64,000 bases of DNA from Allobosea lupini (GCF_900109525.1 NZ_FOAN01000009.1:159302-223301); one strand, 5' to 3'; numbered from the stretch's first letter, positions 16,210-27,571 are shown. The notes: generated from the sequence alone by a model not told the origin. Made by a program: numbers and translations.

Positions 16210-16380
16210 CTCGGAAACCCCTCCCCCTTGTGGGGAGGGGCAGGGGTGGGGGTCGCAAAGCCGGAGCGATCGGTAACCCCTGATGGCGCTGTCGCTGCTG
16301 CCTTCTTCTGAGAACGATCACCAGGCGGCACCACCCCCATCCCCAACCCTTCCCCACAAGGGGGAAGGGAGGAGTCCGAG
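16210..16380. repeat. 171-bp long palindrome
   Basis: CTCGGA at 16210 pairs with TCCGAG ending at 16380. The arms CCCTCCCCCTTGTGGGGAGG and GGTGGGGGT pair with ACCCCCATCC and CCCCACAAGGGGGAAGGG; the centre has CGATCGG / CGATCA. It occupies most of the 311 bp between the 15715 gene and the leuA leader; I see no gene there. Confidence 0.8.
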
Positions 16381-16456
16381 CGACGAACGTTTGCCAAATC
16401 ATTTTGAACGGTGAGAAGTCTTCGTGCAGCGCACGAACGTTCAAGACCTTAGAGGC

Positions 16457-16486
16457 TTGCCTTCCTATCCTACGATCCGGTAGACA
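16457..16486 (+). promoter_or_regulatory. Possible leuA leader promoter
   Basis: TTGCCT (16457-16462) and TAGACA (16481-16486), 18-bp spacer, 26 bp before the leader-peptide start. Sequence match only. Confidence 0.3.
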
Positions 16487-16511
16487 GCCCAAGTCGTCGA
16501 GAGGATCGTTC

Positions 16512-16634
16512 GTGGCCGCATCCGCCACCCATGCCGAGAGCCTGAACTGCGCCGCTGCGCGGACGGCTGGCGTGTGTGTCCCGTCGCGCGCTCCCTCGCT
16601 CCTTGGTCAGCTGCTTCTTCTTACCTGCCCCTGA
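16512..16634 (+). CDS. leuA leader peptide (leucine-rich, candidate attenuator)
   Basis: 40 codons from a GTG at 16512, with the Shine-Dalgarno GAGAGG seven bases upstream. The peptide ends SLLGQLLLLTCP: six of the last eleven residues before Cys-Pro are Leu, four of them consecutive (codons CTG CTT CTT CTT at 16611-16622). The stop codon lies 113 bp before leuA and inside the 5' arm of an RNA hairpin. This is the arrangement of amino-acid leader peptides, where ribosome stalling at Leu codons reports leucyl-tRNA shortage. The start could also be a GTG at 16572, but it has no clear site. Confidence 0.72.
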   Translation: MAASATHAESLNCAAARTAGVCVPSRAPSLLGQLLLLTCP

Positions 16635-16739
16635 GGGCCGGCCGGGCACGTGTGCCTGGGCGCTCAGGGGATGACGGGAACAAAGCTCCAGACCTCGCGC
16701 GCCAGCCCGAACCGAAATGCGGCGCGCCCTGACCAGGGA
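16628..16739 (+). promoter_or_regulatory. leuA attenuator: mutually exclusive RNA pairings
   Basis: CCCCTGAG (16628-16635, overlapping the leader stop) pairs perfectly with CTCAGGGG (16663-16670) around an inner GGCA/TGCC stem. The same TCAGGG (16664-16669) can instead pair with CCCTGA (16727-16732), which otherwise can fold onto the leuA ribosome-binding AGGG (16735-16738). No T-run follows any stem, so control at leuA translation seems likelier than classical transcription termination. The model is inferred from sequence pairing only. Confidence 0.5.
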
Positions 16740-16747
16740 CAAGACCG

Positions 16748-18310
<1,563 letters not shown>

Positions 18311-18330
18311 TCTTCGGGTGTCGAAGCCGG

Positions 18331-18377
18331 AGCCGCTGTGCCGCGCTGTGACCAGCGCGGCACAGCGGCTCATTTTT
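18331..18377 (+). terminator. Rho-independent terminator of leuA
   Basis: A perfect 18-bp stem (18331-18348 with 18353-18370, loop TGAC) is followed by CATTTTTTG. One of the strongest terminators in the window, 20 bp after the leuA stop. Confidence 0.95.
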
Positions 18378-18459
18378 TGCTTTCCACAGGAACAAAGTCT
18401 GGATTCGCAAAACGGGTGTCGCTCTCATGGGCACTTGGGATCACCGCGAGACGTTCCTG

Positions 18460-20679
18460 ATGAACCTGCTGCGCCTTATCTCGGTCAGCGCATTTGCCAT
18501 GTTGGCCGCCTGTCCCGCCGTGGCCTATGCGCCGGCCGTGCCGCCGGAGCGGGCCGAACGGGTCCAGGAACGCCTGCGCATCTGCATGGGTCCCATCGAG
18601 GCCGGCAGCGCCGAGCGGCGAGCGGCCTGCGACGAGAGCCTGACCGGCGAGTTCAACCGCGCCGTTCGCGCCGATCTGCTCGCCAGCCGCGGCTGGATCT
18701 CCGAGGCCGAGAATGCCCTCAATGAGGCGCTGCGCGATTTCGATGCGGCGCTCAAGGCAGTGCCGAATCATCTGGCCGCCATGCGTGGCCGGGCGCACAC
18801 CTTGTCCGAGCTCGGCCGGCATGCCGAAGCAGCAGCGCTGATCGAGCGGGCGATGGTCCTCGGCGGGCGCGCGACGCTGCTGGCCGACCGGGCGCTGCTG
18901 CGCGAGCGCGCCGGCAACATCGCCGGAGCGCGCGCCGATCTCGACGATGCGATCGCCCTCGATCCGTCCAATAGCTGGGCGCGCGGTACGCGGGCGCGGT
19001 TCCGGCAGGACGAGGGCGAGCATGAGGCGGCGCTCACCGATTTCGATGCCGCCCTGGCGTTGGAACCGGAGGTCACCTCCTATCATTACCGGCGCGGGCT
19101 CTCGCTTGTCGCATTGGCGCGGCCGCGCGAGGCGGTCGCCGCCTTCGACGGGGCCCTGCGGCTGGAGCCGACCGTCGTGCAGGTCTGGCTGGAGCGCGGG
19201 CGGGCCTTCGAAGCGCTCGGGCATGAGGGCCCGGCGCTCGCCAGCTATGAGCGGGCGCTGCGCCTTGACGGCCGGCACGAGGCATCGCTGTCCCGGCGCG
19301 CCTTCCTGTTGCAGCGCATGGGCCGCGCCGAGGACGCGATTGCGGCCTATGACCGGTTGCTCGCGGTCCAACCCCAGGCTGCCTTCGGCCTCAACAATCG
19401 CGCCGGCCTGCTTGCCGGACTCGGCCGGCGCGAAGAGGCGTTGCGCGACCTCGACCGCGCCATCGCGCTCGTCCCGGGCGACGGCAATGCGCTGCGCAAC
19501 CGCGCGCAGCTCCTGCTGCAGCTCGGCCGCAACGACAAGGCATTGCGCGATCTCGACCGGGCCGGTCCCGGCCATGATGCCGGCGCCTGGCATGGCATGC
19601 GCGGCGACGCGCTGCTGGCGCTCGGCCGGCCGGTCCCGGCGCTGGCGGCGTATCGCGCCGCGCTCGCGCTGAAGCCGCAGGATCACGCCACCCTGTTCGG
19701 CTTCGGGCTGGCGCAGGAGATCCACGGCGATCGCAGCGCCGCCGCCGCCGCCTATGGCGCGCTGCTCGCGGTCGATCCGGAGCATGAAGGGGCGCTCGAG
19801 CGGCGCGAGGAGCTGTTGCCGGCGCTTGGCCGCTCGATCGAGGTCTGGCCGGCGCGCCTCGCCGGGCTGTGGCGGAGCGCCAGCGATCGCTATACGCGGG
19901 AGCGTGCCGCGCTCCAGGGCGCCTATCGCGCGTTGCGGCCGCAGCCGCAGGCGGCCCTGGTTTCCTTGCCCGTCCCGCCCAATCCGCTCGTGGCCCTCGA
20001 TGCCGCGCTGGGACTCGACGCCTTCGACGTGCCGCGCCTGATCCGGCGAGCCCAGTACAGCATCGGCCAGCCGCAGCGCGAGGCGCAGGCGCGGGCCGAC
20101 CTTGCCGTCGCCCTGCTGCTCGAGCCGGATAACCCGGCAGCACTGGTGCAGCGCGCCCGGCTGAATTTCCGCGACGGCGCCTTCGTTGCGGCGCAGGCCG
20201 ATGCGGATGCAGCGCTGCGCAGCGAGCCGCGCTCGATCGAGGCGCTGTTCCAGCGGGCGAGGGCGTTGACGGCGCGCGGCCAGCTCGGCGCCGCGCTCAA
20301 GGCCTATGACGATGTCGTCGCGGTCGCGCCCGCCAATGCCGCGGCCCTGCTCAACCGGGCGCTGCTGCTGCAGCATGCGCGCGAATATGAGCGGGCGCTG
20401 GCCGATCTCGACGCTGCCGTCGCGGCCGACCGAGCCGATCCGGATGGCTGGGTGGCGCGTGCTGCATTGCGCACGGCGCTCGGCCAGACCGATGCGGCGA
20501 TCGCCGATTTCGACCGGGCGCTGTCGCTCGACGCACGGCTCGGCCAGGCCTGGTACGGCCGCGCTTTGGCGCATCAGCGCCGCGGCGATGCGGCGGAGGC
20601 GGCGGCCGATTTCGCCAGGGCCAAGGCGCTCGACGCACAGGCCGAGGAGCGCTACCGCGCCTTCGGCGTGGCGCCCTGA
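18460..20679 (+). CDS. Large TPR-repeat lipoprotein
   Basis: 739 residues from ATG 18460; an in-frame ATG at 18427 would place 11 charged residues before the signal. NLLRLISVSAFAMLAAC is a signal with lipobox LAAC, so it is probably anchored at the membrane facing the periplasm. The rest is nearly continuous tetratricopeptide repeats, e.g. LLASRGWISEAENALNEALR, ALASYERALRLDGRHEASLS and AIADFDRALSLDARLGQAWY, roughly 16 or more units with a less regular stretch near residues 445-520. TPR arrays are protein-interaction scaffolds. No enzymatic domain; partners unknown. Confidence 0.87.
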   Translation: MNLLRLISVSAFAMLAACPAVAYAPAVPPERAERVQERLRICMGPIEAGSAERRAACDESLTGEFNRAVRADLLASRGWISEAENALNEALRDFDAALKAVPNHLAAMRGRAHTLSELGRHAEAAALIERAMVLGGRATLLADRALLRERAGNIAGARADLDDAIALDPSNSWARGTRARFRQDEGEHEAALTDFDAALALEPEVTSYHYRRGLSLVALARPREAVAAFDGALRLEPTVVQVWLERGRAFEALGHEGPALASYERALRLDGRHEASLSRRAFLLQRMGRAEDAIAAYDRLLAVQPQAAFGLNNRAGLLAGLGRREEALRDLDRAIALVPGDGNALRNRAQLLLQLGRNDKALRDLDRAGPGHDAGAWHGMRGDALLALGRPVPALAAYRAALALKPQDHATLFGFGLAQEIHGDRSAAAAAYGALLAVDPEHEGALERREELLPALGRSIEVWPARLAGLWRSASDRYTRERAALQGAYRALRPQPQAALVSLPVPPNPLVALDAALGLDAFDVPRLIRRAQYSIGQPQREAQARADLAVALLLEPDNPAALVQRARLNFRDGAFVAAQADADAALRSEPRSIEALFQRARALTARGQLGAALKAYDDVVAVAPANAAALLNRALLLQHAREYERALADLDAAVAADRADPDGWVARAALRTALGQTDAAIADFDRALSLDARLGQAWYGRALAHQRRGDAAEAAADFARAKALDAQAEERYRAFGVAP

Positions 20680-20845
20680 GGCGCTTCGGCAACCGATCCT
20701 GAGCGCGAAGAGCGGCTTTCAACACGGTTCTGCGTCCTAGCGCGCTGTTTGCGGTGGACGGCTTGTGTCGTTCGCTTGGCGCAGGCCCGATTCTTGCCAC
20801 TATTAAATCCCGGTGCGTGCAGGCGCGTTGGCTGGGAGCGGCGAG

Positions 20846-22123
20846 ATGGCTGGCTATTTTCCGAATTGGACGCTGAAGACCTCTGGCGACGTGATGCCGG
20901 ACGAGCGCCTGCCGACCGGGCAGACGATCATTGCCGGCCTGCAGCATGTCGTCGCCATGTTCGGCGCGACCGTGCTGGCGCCGATCCTGATGGGCTTCGA
21001 CCCGAACGTCGCGATCTTCTTCTCCGGCATCGCGACGCTGCTGTTCTTCGTCATCACCGGCGGACGGCTGCCGAGCTATCTCGGTTCTTCCTTCGCCTTC
21101 ATCGGTGTCGTCATCGCCGCGACCGGTTATGCCGGCACCGGCCCCAACGCCAACCTGCCGGTCGCGCTCGGCGGCATCATCGCCTGCGGCGCGGTCTATG
21201 CCCTGATCGGCCTGATCGTGCAGGGCGTCGGCACGCGCTGGATCGAGACGCTGCTGCCGCCGGTGGTGACCGGCGCCGTCGTCGCGGCGATCGGCCTCAA
21301 CCTCACCGCCGTCGCGATGAACATGATCTCGGCCAGCGCCTATACCAAGTGGATCGCGTTGTTCACGGTGATCGCCGTTGCGCTGATCGCGGTCTATGGC
21401 CGCGGCCTGATCCAGCGCCTGCCGGTGCTGATCGGCGGCCTTGCGGCCTATGTCCTCTACGCCGCGACGGCGACGAGCTTCGGCGCGCCGCCCGTCGATT
21501 TCGGCAAGGTCGCGGCCGCCGCCTGGTTCGGCCTGCCGAACTTCGTCGCGCCGGTGTTCGACGCGAAGGCGATTGCGCTGATCGTGCCGGTCGCGATCAT
21601 CCTGGTCGCGGAGAACCTCGGGCACATCAAGGGCATCTCGGTGATGACCGGGCGCAATCTGGACGGGCTGATCGGGCGCGGCTTCTTCGCCGACGGCGTC
21701 GGCACCATGATCGCCGGTTCCGGCGGCGGCACCGGCGTCACGACTTACGCCGAGAACATGGGCGTGATGGCGGTGACGCGGGTCTATTCGACACTGGTCT
21801 TCGTCGCTGCCGGCGCGATCGCCATCCTGCTCGGCTTCTCGCCCAAGTTTGGCGCGGTGATCGGCACGATTCCCGTGGCGGTGCTGGGCGGGCTCGCCGT
21901 CGTCGTCTTCGGCCTGATCGCGGCGACCGCCGGCCGTATCTGGGTCGAGAACAAGGTGAACTTCGCCGAGCCGAAGAATCTCCTGACGGTGGCGACCGCG
22001 CTGATTCTCGGCGCCGGCGATCTCAAGCTGCCGATCTTCGGCTACGAGCTCGGCGGGATCGGTACGGCGACCTTCGCCGCGATCGCGCTCTATCATCTGC
22101 TGAATCGCCGCTCGGCGGCCTGA
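20846..22123 (+). CDS. NCS2 family uracil/xanthine permease
   Basis: 425 residues, about 12-14 membrane segments. QHVVAMFGATVLAPILMGFD at the N-terminus, the half-helix region SYLGSSFAFIG, the substrate-site sequence VAENLGHIKGISVMTGRNLD and GTGVTTYAENMGVMAVTRVYS are diagnostic of the nucleobase:proton symporters (UraA/RutG side of the family). These import uracil or related pyrimidines. The ATG at 20846 follows GGGAGCGG. There is no pyrimidine catabolic gene nearby, so salvage is more likely than degradation. Confidence 0.92.
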   Translation: MAGYFPNWTLKTSGDVMPDERLPTGQTIIAGLQHVVAMFGATVLAPILMGFDPNVAIFFSGIATLLFFVITGGRLPSYLGSSFAFIGVVIAATGYAGTGPNANLPVALGGIIACGAVYALIGLIVQGVGTRWIETLLPPVVTGAVVAAIGLNLTAVAMNMISASAYTKWIALFTVIAVALIAVYGRGLIQRLPVLIGGLAAYVLYAATATSFGAPPVDFGKVAAAAWFGLPNFVAPVFDAKAIALIVPVAIILVAENLGHIKGISVMTGRNLDGLIGRGFFADGVGTMIAGSGGGTGVTTYAENMGVMAVTRVYSTLVFVAAGAIAILLGFSPKFGAVIGTIPVAVLGGLAVVVFGLIAATAGRIWVENKVNFAEPKNLLTVATALILGAGDLKLPIFGYELGGIGTATFAAIALYHLLNRRSAA

Positions 22124-22139
22124 AAACCCCCGGAAAACG

Positions 22140-22164
22140 GCCTGCTGCACTCGGTGCGGCAGGC
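22140..22164 (+). terminator. Hairpin after the nucleobase permease
   Basis: An 11-bp stem with one G-U pair (22140-22150 with 22154-22164), 16 bp after the stop codon and followed by ATTCTCC. Plausible terminator with a weak T-tract. Confidence 0.4.
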
Positions 22165-22317
22165 ATTCTCCGAGTTCGCCACGCGGCAAGCCGAAGGTCT
22201 CCAGAGCGAGTTTGCATATTTCTGTCGCAAACGGGTGGACAGGGGCGGGGGTGTTTGCTACATCGCCGCCCGTCGGGACGCGGTCCACGCCTCGCCGACA
22301 ACGTCTTCGTGGCGTAT

Positions 22318-22393
<76 letters not shown>

Positions 22394-22665
22394 CGAACTT
22401 TAATGACATAGCCGTTGTTGAAGCCCGCCGAAGCGGCCGGGCTCACCGTTTGCTGTCCACCGCTGATCGAGATTGACGCTCGCGACGACCTCGTCCTGAG
22501 GAGCGCGGACTCGATCGGAGAGTTCCTTCGGCATGCCGCTGAGGTGCTTAGACTGGTCAAGCCCTGCCTTGCCGGCGGCCGTCCTCGCAATGACAACTCT
22601 GATCCGCCGCGATAGGCTGGTCGCGCGCTTCGCATGTTGCGCCGATCGGGGGCCGATCAATCGTC

Positions 22666-25600
22666 ATGGAATGGGTGATTTTCGGCCTGCTCTTTGGTTT
22701 CTTCTTCTTTGTTATTGTCCCTTGGGCGGCCCTTCGCGCATCCGGTCGCAGCGCTGCCGCCCTCGAGCAGATCGTACAGCTGAAGTCTGAACTCGCCGCG
22801 CTCCGCGAGGAGCTGGCGAGCCTGAAGCTCAGCGGCGTTGCGGCGACAGGCGTGGAGTCCGTCGAGGCCGCCGCGATCGCGGCCGAGCCCTCACCGCCAG
22901 TGACGATCCAGCCAGAGGCCGACGAACCGGCCGGGCCTGTCGTGGCGCCCGGGCCCATCGCACCCACGCTCGATGAGGTCCCGCCCGAAGCGATCGCACT
23001 CGCGGCTCGGACGGGCGACGAAACGCTTCCCGAGCCAGCGGCCGATCCTGCTCCCACGCCCTTCGATCGCTTCGAACAGGAGGTTCGGCCGGAGGCGGAC
23101 GCGGAGGCCGCAGCACAACCGCCAGGTCGCGACATCGAAGAGACCATCGGCTCGCGCTGGGCCGTCTGGGTCGGCGGCGTGGCACTCGCCTTCGGCGGCC
23201 TGTTCCTCGTCCGCTACTCGATCGAGGCCGGCATGTTCGGTCCCGGGGTGCGGCTGCTGATGGGCGCGGCGTTCGCCCTGCTGCTGGCAGGGGCAAGCGA
23301 GTATCTGCGCCGTCGTGAGGGGCTGCTGCCCTTCAATGCGCCGGGCGTGCTGCTCAACGCCAACATCCCCTCCGTACTTGCCGGTGTCAGCGTTCTCGCC
23401 GGGTTCGGCGTAGTCTTCGCCGCCCATGCCATCTATGGCTTCATCGGCGCGACACCCGCCTTCGCGATCATGGCGCTCATCGGTCTGTCGGCGCTCGCGG
23501 CATCGCTGCTTCACGGGCCGGCACTCGGGCTATTCGGCCTGGTCGGCTCCTACGTCACGCCCTTTCTGATCGCAAGCACTGTCCCGGCCTTCGCCACGCT
23601 CTCGTTCTTCATCGCCTTCGTCACAGCTACGGCCTTCGTGCTGCACGCCCGGCGCCCGAGCCGAATTGTCACCCTGGCGGCTGTCGCCGGCCACGGCGCC
23701 TGGACCGTGATGATCGCCTTCGCCATGCGCGGGCTGCTCTGGCCCTCATTCCTCGCAATGGCCGGCGCCGTGCTCGCCTGGCTGCTTTTGAAGGAGCTGC
23801 CGCTGCTGCTCCGCCGCAGCGAAGTGGTGCGCGGGCGCCTCGTCTCCTTCGACATCACTGGCTTCGTGGCCATCGCCGTGCCGCTGGTCATCGCCGGTGT
23901 GCTCTGGGTCGCGATGGGTGCCCAGGGGCCACTGCATGTCGCGATTCTCGTCACCGTCGCGGTCGGCATCGTGGCGGCCGTCCGCCATCGCGATCTCGCG
24001 CCGCTCGCCCTCGTCGCTGGAGCCGGCGCCGTTGGCATGGTGCTGCTCTGGCCCCGCCAAGACGGGCCGCTTGGCCTTTCGCCCGCGACCCTGCTCGACC
24101 TCGTCCGGCTGAGCATCGCCCCCGATGCCGGGCCGGGGCTGGTCTGGACCGCCGCCCTTTTCGGGGCAGTGATCGCCGGCTTGCCCTTCGCGGCGCTGGC
24201 CACGCGCCGCTGGGCCGGCTCCGGCGGCTATGTCGAGCGCGGTTGCCTGGCTTTCGCGTCGGCGCTGGCGCCGGTCTTACTGCTGCTGGCGACGACGCTG
24301 CGCGTCAACGGCTTCGAGCGCGCGCCCGGTTTCGCAGCCCTGGCCGCGCTGCTGGTCGCAGCGTTGTTCCTTGCCTCGGAGCTGCTGCTGCGGGTCGAGC
24401 GCGCCAGAACCAGATCGCGCGGCAATCCGCTCGCCCTGATCGGCTCCGCCGCCTATGCCGCCGCGGGTGCGATCGCGCTCGGCGTTGCCGTGGCACTGGC
24501 CCTGCGCGAGACCTGGCTGGTCGTGGGCTTCGCGATCTCCGCAGCCGGCCTCGCCATTCTCGCCCGCATCCGCCCGATCCCATTGCTGCGGACGATGTCC
24601 GCCAGCCTTGCGACCGCGGCCTTCGTCCGCTGGCTCTGGGCTCCGATCCTCACAGACATGGGCGCGTGGCCACTGCTCAACTGGCTGATCCCGGCCTATG
24701 CCCTGCCCGCCCTGTGCTTCTGGGTGGCCGCGCTAGCGCTGCGCGACGGACAGGATCGGCCGAAGACGGTGCATCAGGCGTTCGCCGCCTTCTTCACCGC
24801 CGCCTTCGTGCTGCTGCAGGTCCATCAAGTCTTCGTCGGCCCGGATCTCACGCCCGATCTGGCCTGGATTGCCGGCCACTATGCCCAGCCGCGCAACAGG
24901 CTTTTCGAGGAGGTTGCCTGCCTGACCATGGCAGCCGGCCTGCTCGGCGCCGGTTTCCAGCGCCTCGCCCGCCTGGTCGGCGACACTCCCTTCCGGATCG
25001 CAGGGCTGGCCGCCGCTGCGCTCACGATCCTTCTCGCTGTCGGCGGGCTCGGAGCCCTGCTCAATCCGCTTTTCGACGGCACCACAGTCGATGGTTGGTC
25101 GGTGCTGAACCGGTTGCTCTGGTACGTCGTCGCCGGCAGCGTGCTCGGCGCGCTGGGCTTCACCATGGGTAGAGAGGACAGCTCGCCCGTCGCGAATGCG
25201 CTGAGCGCCTGCGGCGCATTCCTGGTCTCGCTCGGCATCGTCTTGATCACCCGGCAGGCCTTCGCTGGGCCACAGCTCTCGCCGCTCGACGGCGCCTCGG
25301 TCGGCTATGCGGAGGCCGTTATGATCACGGTCGTGCTGATCGCTCTGACCGCCGCGGCACGGCTCTGGCATGATGCCGCGCCGGGCCTGATGGCGCGTTT
25401 CAGTGTTTCGACGCTGGGGGCCATCGCGATCGGCTGGGCCGTGCTCGCTCTCGGCTTCGGCCGCAACCCGTTCCTCGACGGAAGCGCGGTCGAGGGACCG
25501 GTCATCTTCAACCGCATTCTCTGGGGCTATGGCCTGACGACCCTGGCTCTTGCCGGCGCCGCATGGTGGCTGCGCGATGGCCTCGCCACGCTCTCGCGCG

Positions 25601-26379
25601 CCTTCGGACTCGCCGCGGCCGCGGCCGCCATCGGCTGCGCCTTCCTGCTGCTGCGCCACGGGCTGCACGGCCCGACTCTCTCGTCCGAGGTGCCGATCAC
25701 CCTGGCCGAATCCGGAATCTACGCCTCACTCGCCTTCATGCTGGCCATTGGGGTCATGATCGCGGGCGCCGTCCGCTGGCAGGGACGCAGCGCGCAAATC
25801 GACCCGCTGGTCGCGACGCTCGCGTCTTGCGGCTTCTTCGCCGTTGCGGCGTTCATCGCCAGTCCTGCGATGACCGACCAACCTCTGGCAGGCATTCCGA
25901 TCCTCGACAACGCGCTCCTCGGCTATCTGCTGCCGGCGGCGCTCGCCTTCGCAGCCGCCGCCTGGGCGCAGGCCTATCTTCGCCGGCCGCTGATCGTGCG
26001 GATCTATGGCATTGCCGCCATTCTCGGGGCGTTGGCTTATGTCGTCACGGAGGTCCGGCGGGCCTTCGTCGGTGCCGACCTGTTCGGCACCGATGTCAGC
26101 GCCGGCGAGCTCTATGCCTATTCGGCCGCGATCCTGTTCTACGGCGTGGCCCTGCTGGCGCTGGGTTTTCGAGTCCGGTCGCGCGATCTGCGCCTGGCGT
26201 CGCTCGGCATCGTCACGATTGCGATCTGCAAGGCCTTTCTCGTCGACATGTCGGGGCTGGAGGGGCTGTTGCGAGCCCTATCCTTCATCGGTCTGGGCGG
26301 GAGTCTCGTCGCGATAGGTCTCGCCTATCAGCGCGTTTTGCGCCGCGGGACGGAGACCGCCGCGCCTGCCAGCGCGTAG
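22666..26379 (+). CDS. DUF2339 giant polytopic membrane protein
   Basis: 1237 residues. The N-terminal membrane segment (VIFGLLFGFFFFVIVPWAAL) is followed by a coiled coil (ALEQIVQLKSELAALREELA), an acidic Pro/Ala-rich linker (about residues 60-155), then the DUF2339 entry motif IEETIGSRWAVWVGGVALAFGG. The remainder consists of some 30 hydrophobic segments. DUF2339 proteins are large integral membrane proteins of unknown function, often found with DUF3999, which is absent here. It stands alone downstream of tRNA-Lys. A role in envelope maintenance is only a guess. Confidence 0.88.
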   Translation: MEWVIFGLLFGFFFFVIVPWAALRASGRSAAALEQIVQLKSELAALREELASLKLSGVAATGVESVEAAAIAAEPSPPVTIQPEADEPAGPVVAPGPIAPTLDEVPPEAIALAARTGDETLPEPAADPAPTPFDRFEQEVRPEADAEAAAQPPGRDIEETIGSRWAVWVGGVALAFGGLFLVRYSIEAGMFGPGVRLLMGAAFALLLAGASEYLRRREGLLPFNAPGVLLNANIPSVLAGVSVLAGFGVVFAAHAIYGFIGATPAFAIMALIGLSALAASLLHGPALGLFGLVGSYVTPFLIASTVPAFATLSFFIAFVTATAFVLHARRPSRIVTLAAVAGHGAWTVMIAFAMRGLLWPSFLAMAGAVLAWLLLKELPLLLRRSEVVRGRLVSFDITGFVAIAVPLVIAGVLWVAMGAQGPLHVAILVTVAVGIVAAVRHRDLAPLALVAGAGAVGMVLLWPRQDGPLGLSPATLLDLVRLSIAPDAGPGLVWTAALFGAVIAGLPFAALATRRWAGSGGYVERGCLAFASALAPVLLLLATTLRVNGFERAPGFAALAALLVAALFLASELLLRVERARTRSRGNPLALIGSAAYAAAGAIALGVAVALALRETWLVVGFAISAAGLAILARIRPIPLLRTMSASLATAAFVRWLWAPILTDMGAWPLLNWLIPAYALPALCFWVAALALRDGQDRPKTVHQAFAAFFTAAFVLLQVHQVFVGPDLTPDLAWIAGHYAQPRNRLFEEVACLTMAAGLLGAGFQRLARLVGDTPFRIAGLAAAALTILLAVGGLGALLNPLFDGTTVDGWSVLNRLLWYVVAGSVLGALGFTMGREDSSPVANALSACGAFLVSLGIVLITRQAFAGPQLSPLDGASVGYAEAVMITVVLIALTAAARLWHDAAPGLMARFSVSTLGAIAIGWAVLALGFGRNPFLDGSAVEGPVIFNRILWGYGLTTLALAGAAWWLRDGLATLSRAFGLAAAAAAIGCAFLLLRHGLHGPTLSSEVPITLAESGIYASLAFMLAIGVMIAGAVRWQGRSAQIDPLVATLASCGFFAVAAFIASPAMTDQPLAGIPILDNALLGYLLPAALAFAAAAWAQAYLRRPLIVRIYGIAAILGALAYVVTEVRRAFVGADLFGTDVSAGELYAYSAAILFYGVALLALGFRVRSRDLRLASLGIVTIAICKAFLVDMSGLEGLLRALSFIGLGGSLVAIGLAYQRVLRRGTETAAPASA

Positions 26380-26590
26380 CGGGGGTGTCCGTAACGGCGC
26401 CAGTTCCGGCGTCCACCACCAGAGCCGTGAGCGTCCGCTTCCGGGTGCAGGTCCAACGCCCGCTGCCGGCGTAAGAGCGCCTCACGTGCCGTTTCCGCAG
26501 CCGCTCAGGCCGGAGGACCGTGAGGCGCGGCTGCGGGGCGATTATGTCCGCATCTACGGCAGCTGACCGAAGAGCCGGACGGCTGGGCGC

Positions 26591-27571
26591 TCATGCAGGC
26601 TGAAGCGCCGCTTCGGCCTGAACGCAGCGGACGAGCCGGCCTTCGCCAAGTGCCACGGCAGGAGGCAAGTTCGCTCGGCATATGTCCTGCGCCTGCTTGC
26701 AGCGTGGCGCGAATGAGCAGGAGGAAGGCGCCTCGTTCAGCGGCGGTGGCGCGCCGGGGATCGCCTCCAGCCGCTCGCCCTTCTTCGCGCCATGCAGGTT
26801 CGCCGCAAGGAGACCCCGCGTATAGGGATGGCGCGGATCCCTGAGCAGTTCGCGCACCGTGCCGGTCTCGACGATCTGACCGGCATACATCACGGCGAGA
26901 CGGTCCGAGACCTCGACCGCGACGCCGATGTCGTGTGTGACGAAGATCACGCCCATGCCGAGATCGCGCTGGAGCTGGCGCAGAAGCAGGAGGATCTGGA
27001 TCTGCACGGTCGCGTCGAGGGCCGTCGTCGGCTCGTCTGCGAGCAGGAGCTTCGGGCGGGCGGCGAGCGCCAGCGCGATCATGGCGCGCTGGCGCATGCC
27101 GCCGGACATTTCGTGCGGATAGGCCTTGAGTCGCCGCTCGGGCGAGGGGATGCGCACCAGTTCGAGCAGCTCGAGCGCGCGCGCCATCGCCTGCTTCGCC
27201 GAGAGCTTCTCATGCCGGACGATCGCCTCGGCGATCTGCTCGCCGACAGTGTAGACCGGATCGAGCGCCAGCGCCGGATCCTGGAAGATCATCGAGGTGA
27301 CGGCGCCGCGATAATCCGAGAGTTCCTGCGGCCCGAGCGCCAGCACGTCCTTGCCGTCGACCATGACCTTGCCGCCGATCTCGGTGCGGCTCTCCGGCAG
27401 GAGGCGCAGCAGCGTCTTCAGCGTCACGCTCTTGCCCGAGCCGGATTCGCCGAGGATGCCGAGCACCTTGCCGGGCTCCAGCGTCAGCGAGACGCCATTG
27501 ACCGCATGGACCGTCTGCGCGCCCTTGAAGCGCACGGTGACGTTCTCCATCGCGACGAGAGGTGTCGTCAT
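26591..27571 (-). CDS. Peptide-type ABC transporter ATPase, DppD/OppD-like
   Basis: 326 residues. Walker A GESGSGKS (41-48), signature MSGGMRQRA (155-163), Walker B LLLADEP (175-181), and the C-terminal oligopeptide/dipeptide extension with its Cys cluster (CSFAPRCKQAQDICRA then RLVRCVQ), which in OppD/DppD binds an iron-sulfur cluster or metal. It pairs with the DppF-like ATPase that overlaps its start by 4 nt. Last gene of the five-component minus-strand operon beginning at 33936. Confidence 0.92.
   Translation of the reverse strand: MTTPLVAMENVTVRFKGAQTVHAVNGVSLTLEPGKVLGILGESGSGKSVTLKTLLRLLPESRTEIGGKVMVDGKDVLALGPQELSDYRGAVTSMIFQDPALALDPVYTVGEQIAEAIVRHEKLSAKQAMARALELLELVRIPSPERRLKAYPHEMSGGMRQRAMIALALAARPKLLLADEPTTALDATVQIQILLLLRQLQRDLGMGVIFVTHDIGVAVEVSDRLAVMYAGQIVETGTVRELLRDPRHPYTRGLLAANLHGAKKGERLEAIPGAPPPLNEAPSSCSFAPRCKQAQDICRANLPPAVALGEGRLVRCVQAEAALQPA

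Noticed and set aside
16404..16511. Longer N-terminus for the leuA leader peptide
   Set aside because: The frame is open upstream to 16404 but has no ribosome-binding site there, while GAGAGG lies seven bases before the GTG at 16512.
18370..20574. Very long minus-strand reading frame opposite the TPR gene
   Set aside because: Shadow frame produced by high GC and biased third codon positions; low-complexity Arg/Gln-rich product, no signal peptide and no domain, whereas the plus strand has clear TPR repeats.
22394..22665. Small ORF or integrated element downstream of tRNA-Lys
   Set aside because: The 22415-22615 frame has no ribosome-binding site and looks like an eroded palindromic repeat (CGTCCTGAGGAGCGCG). 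There is no copy of the tRNA 3' end and no integrase.
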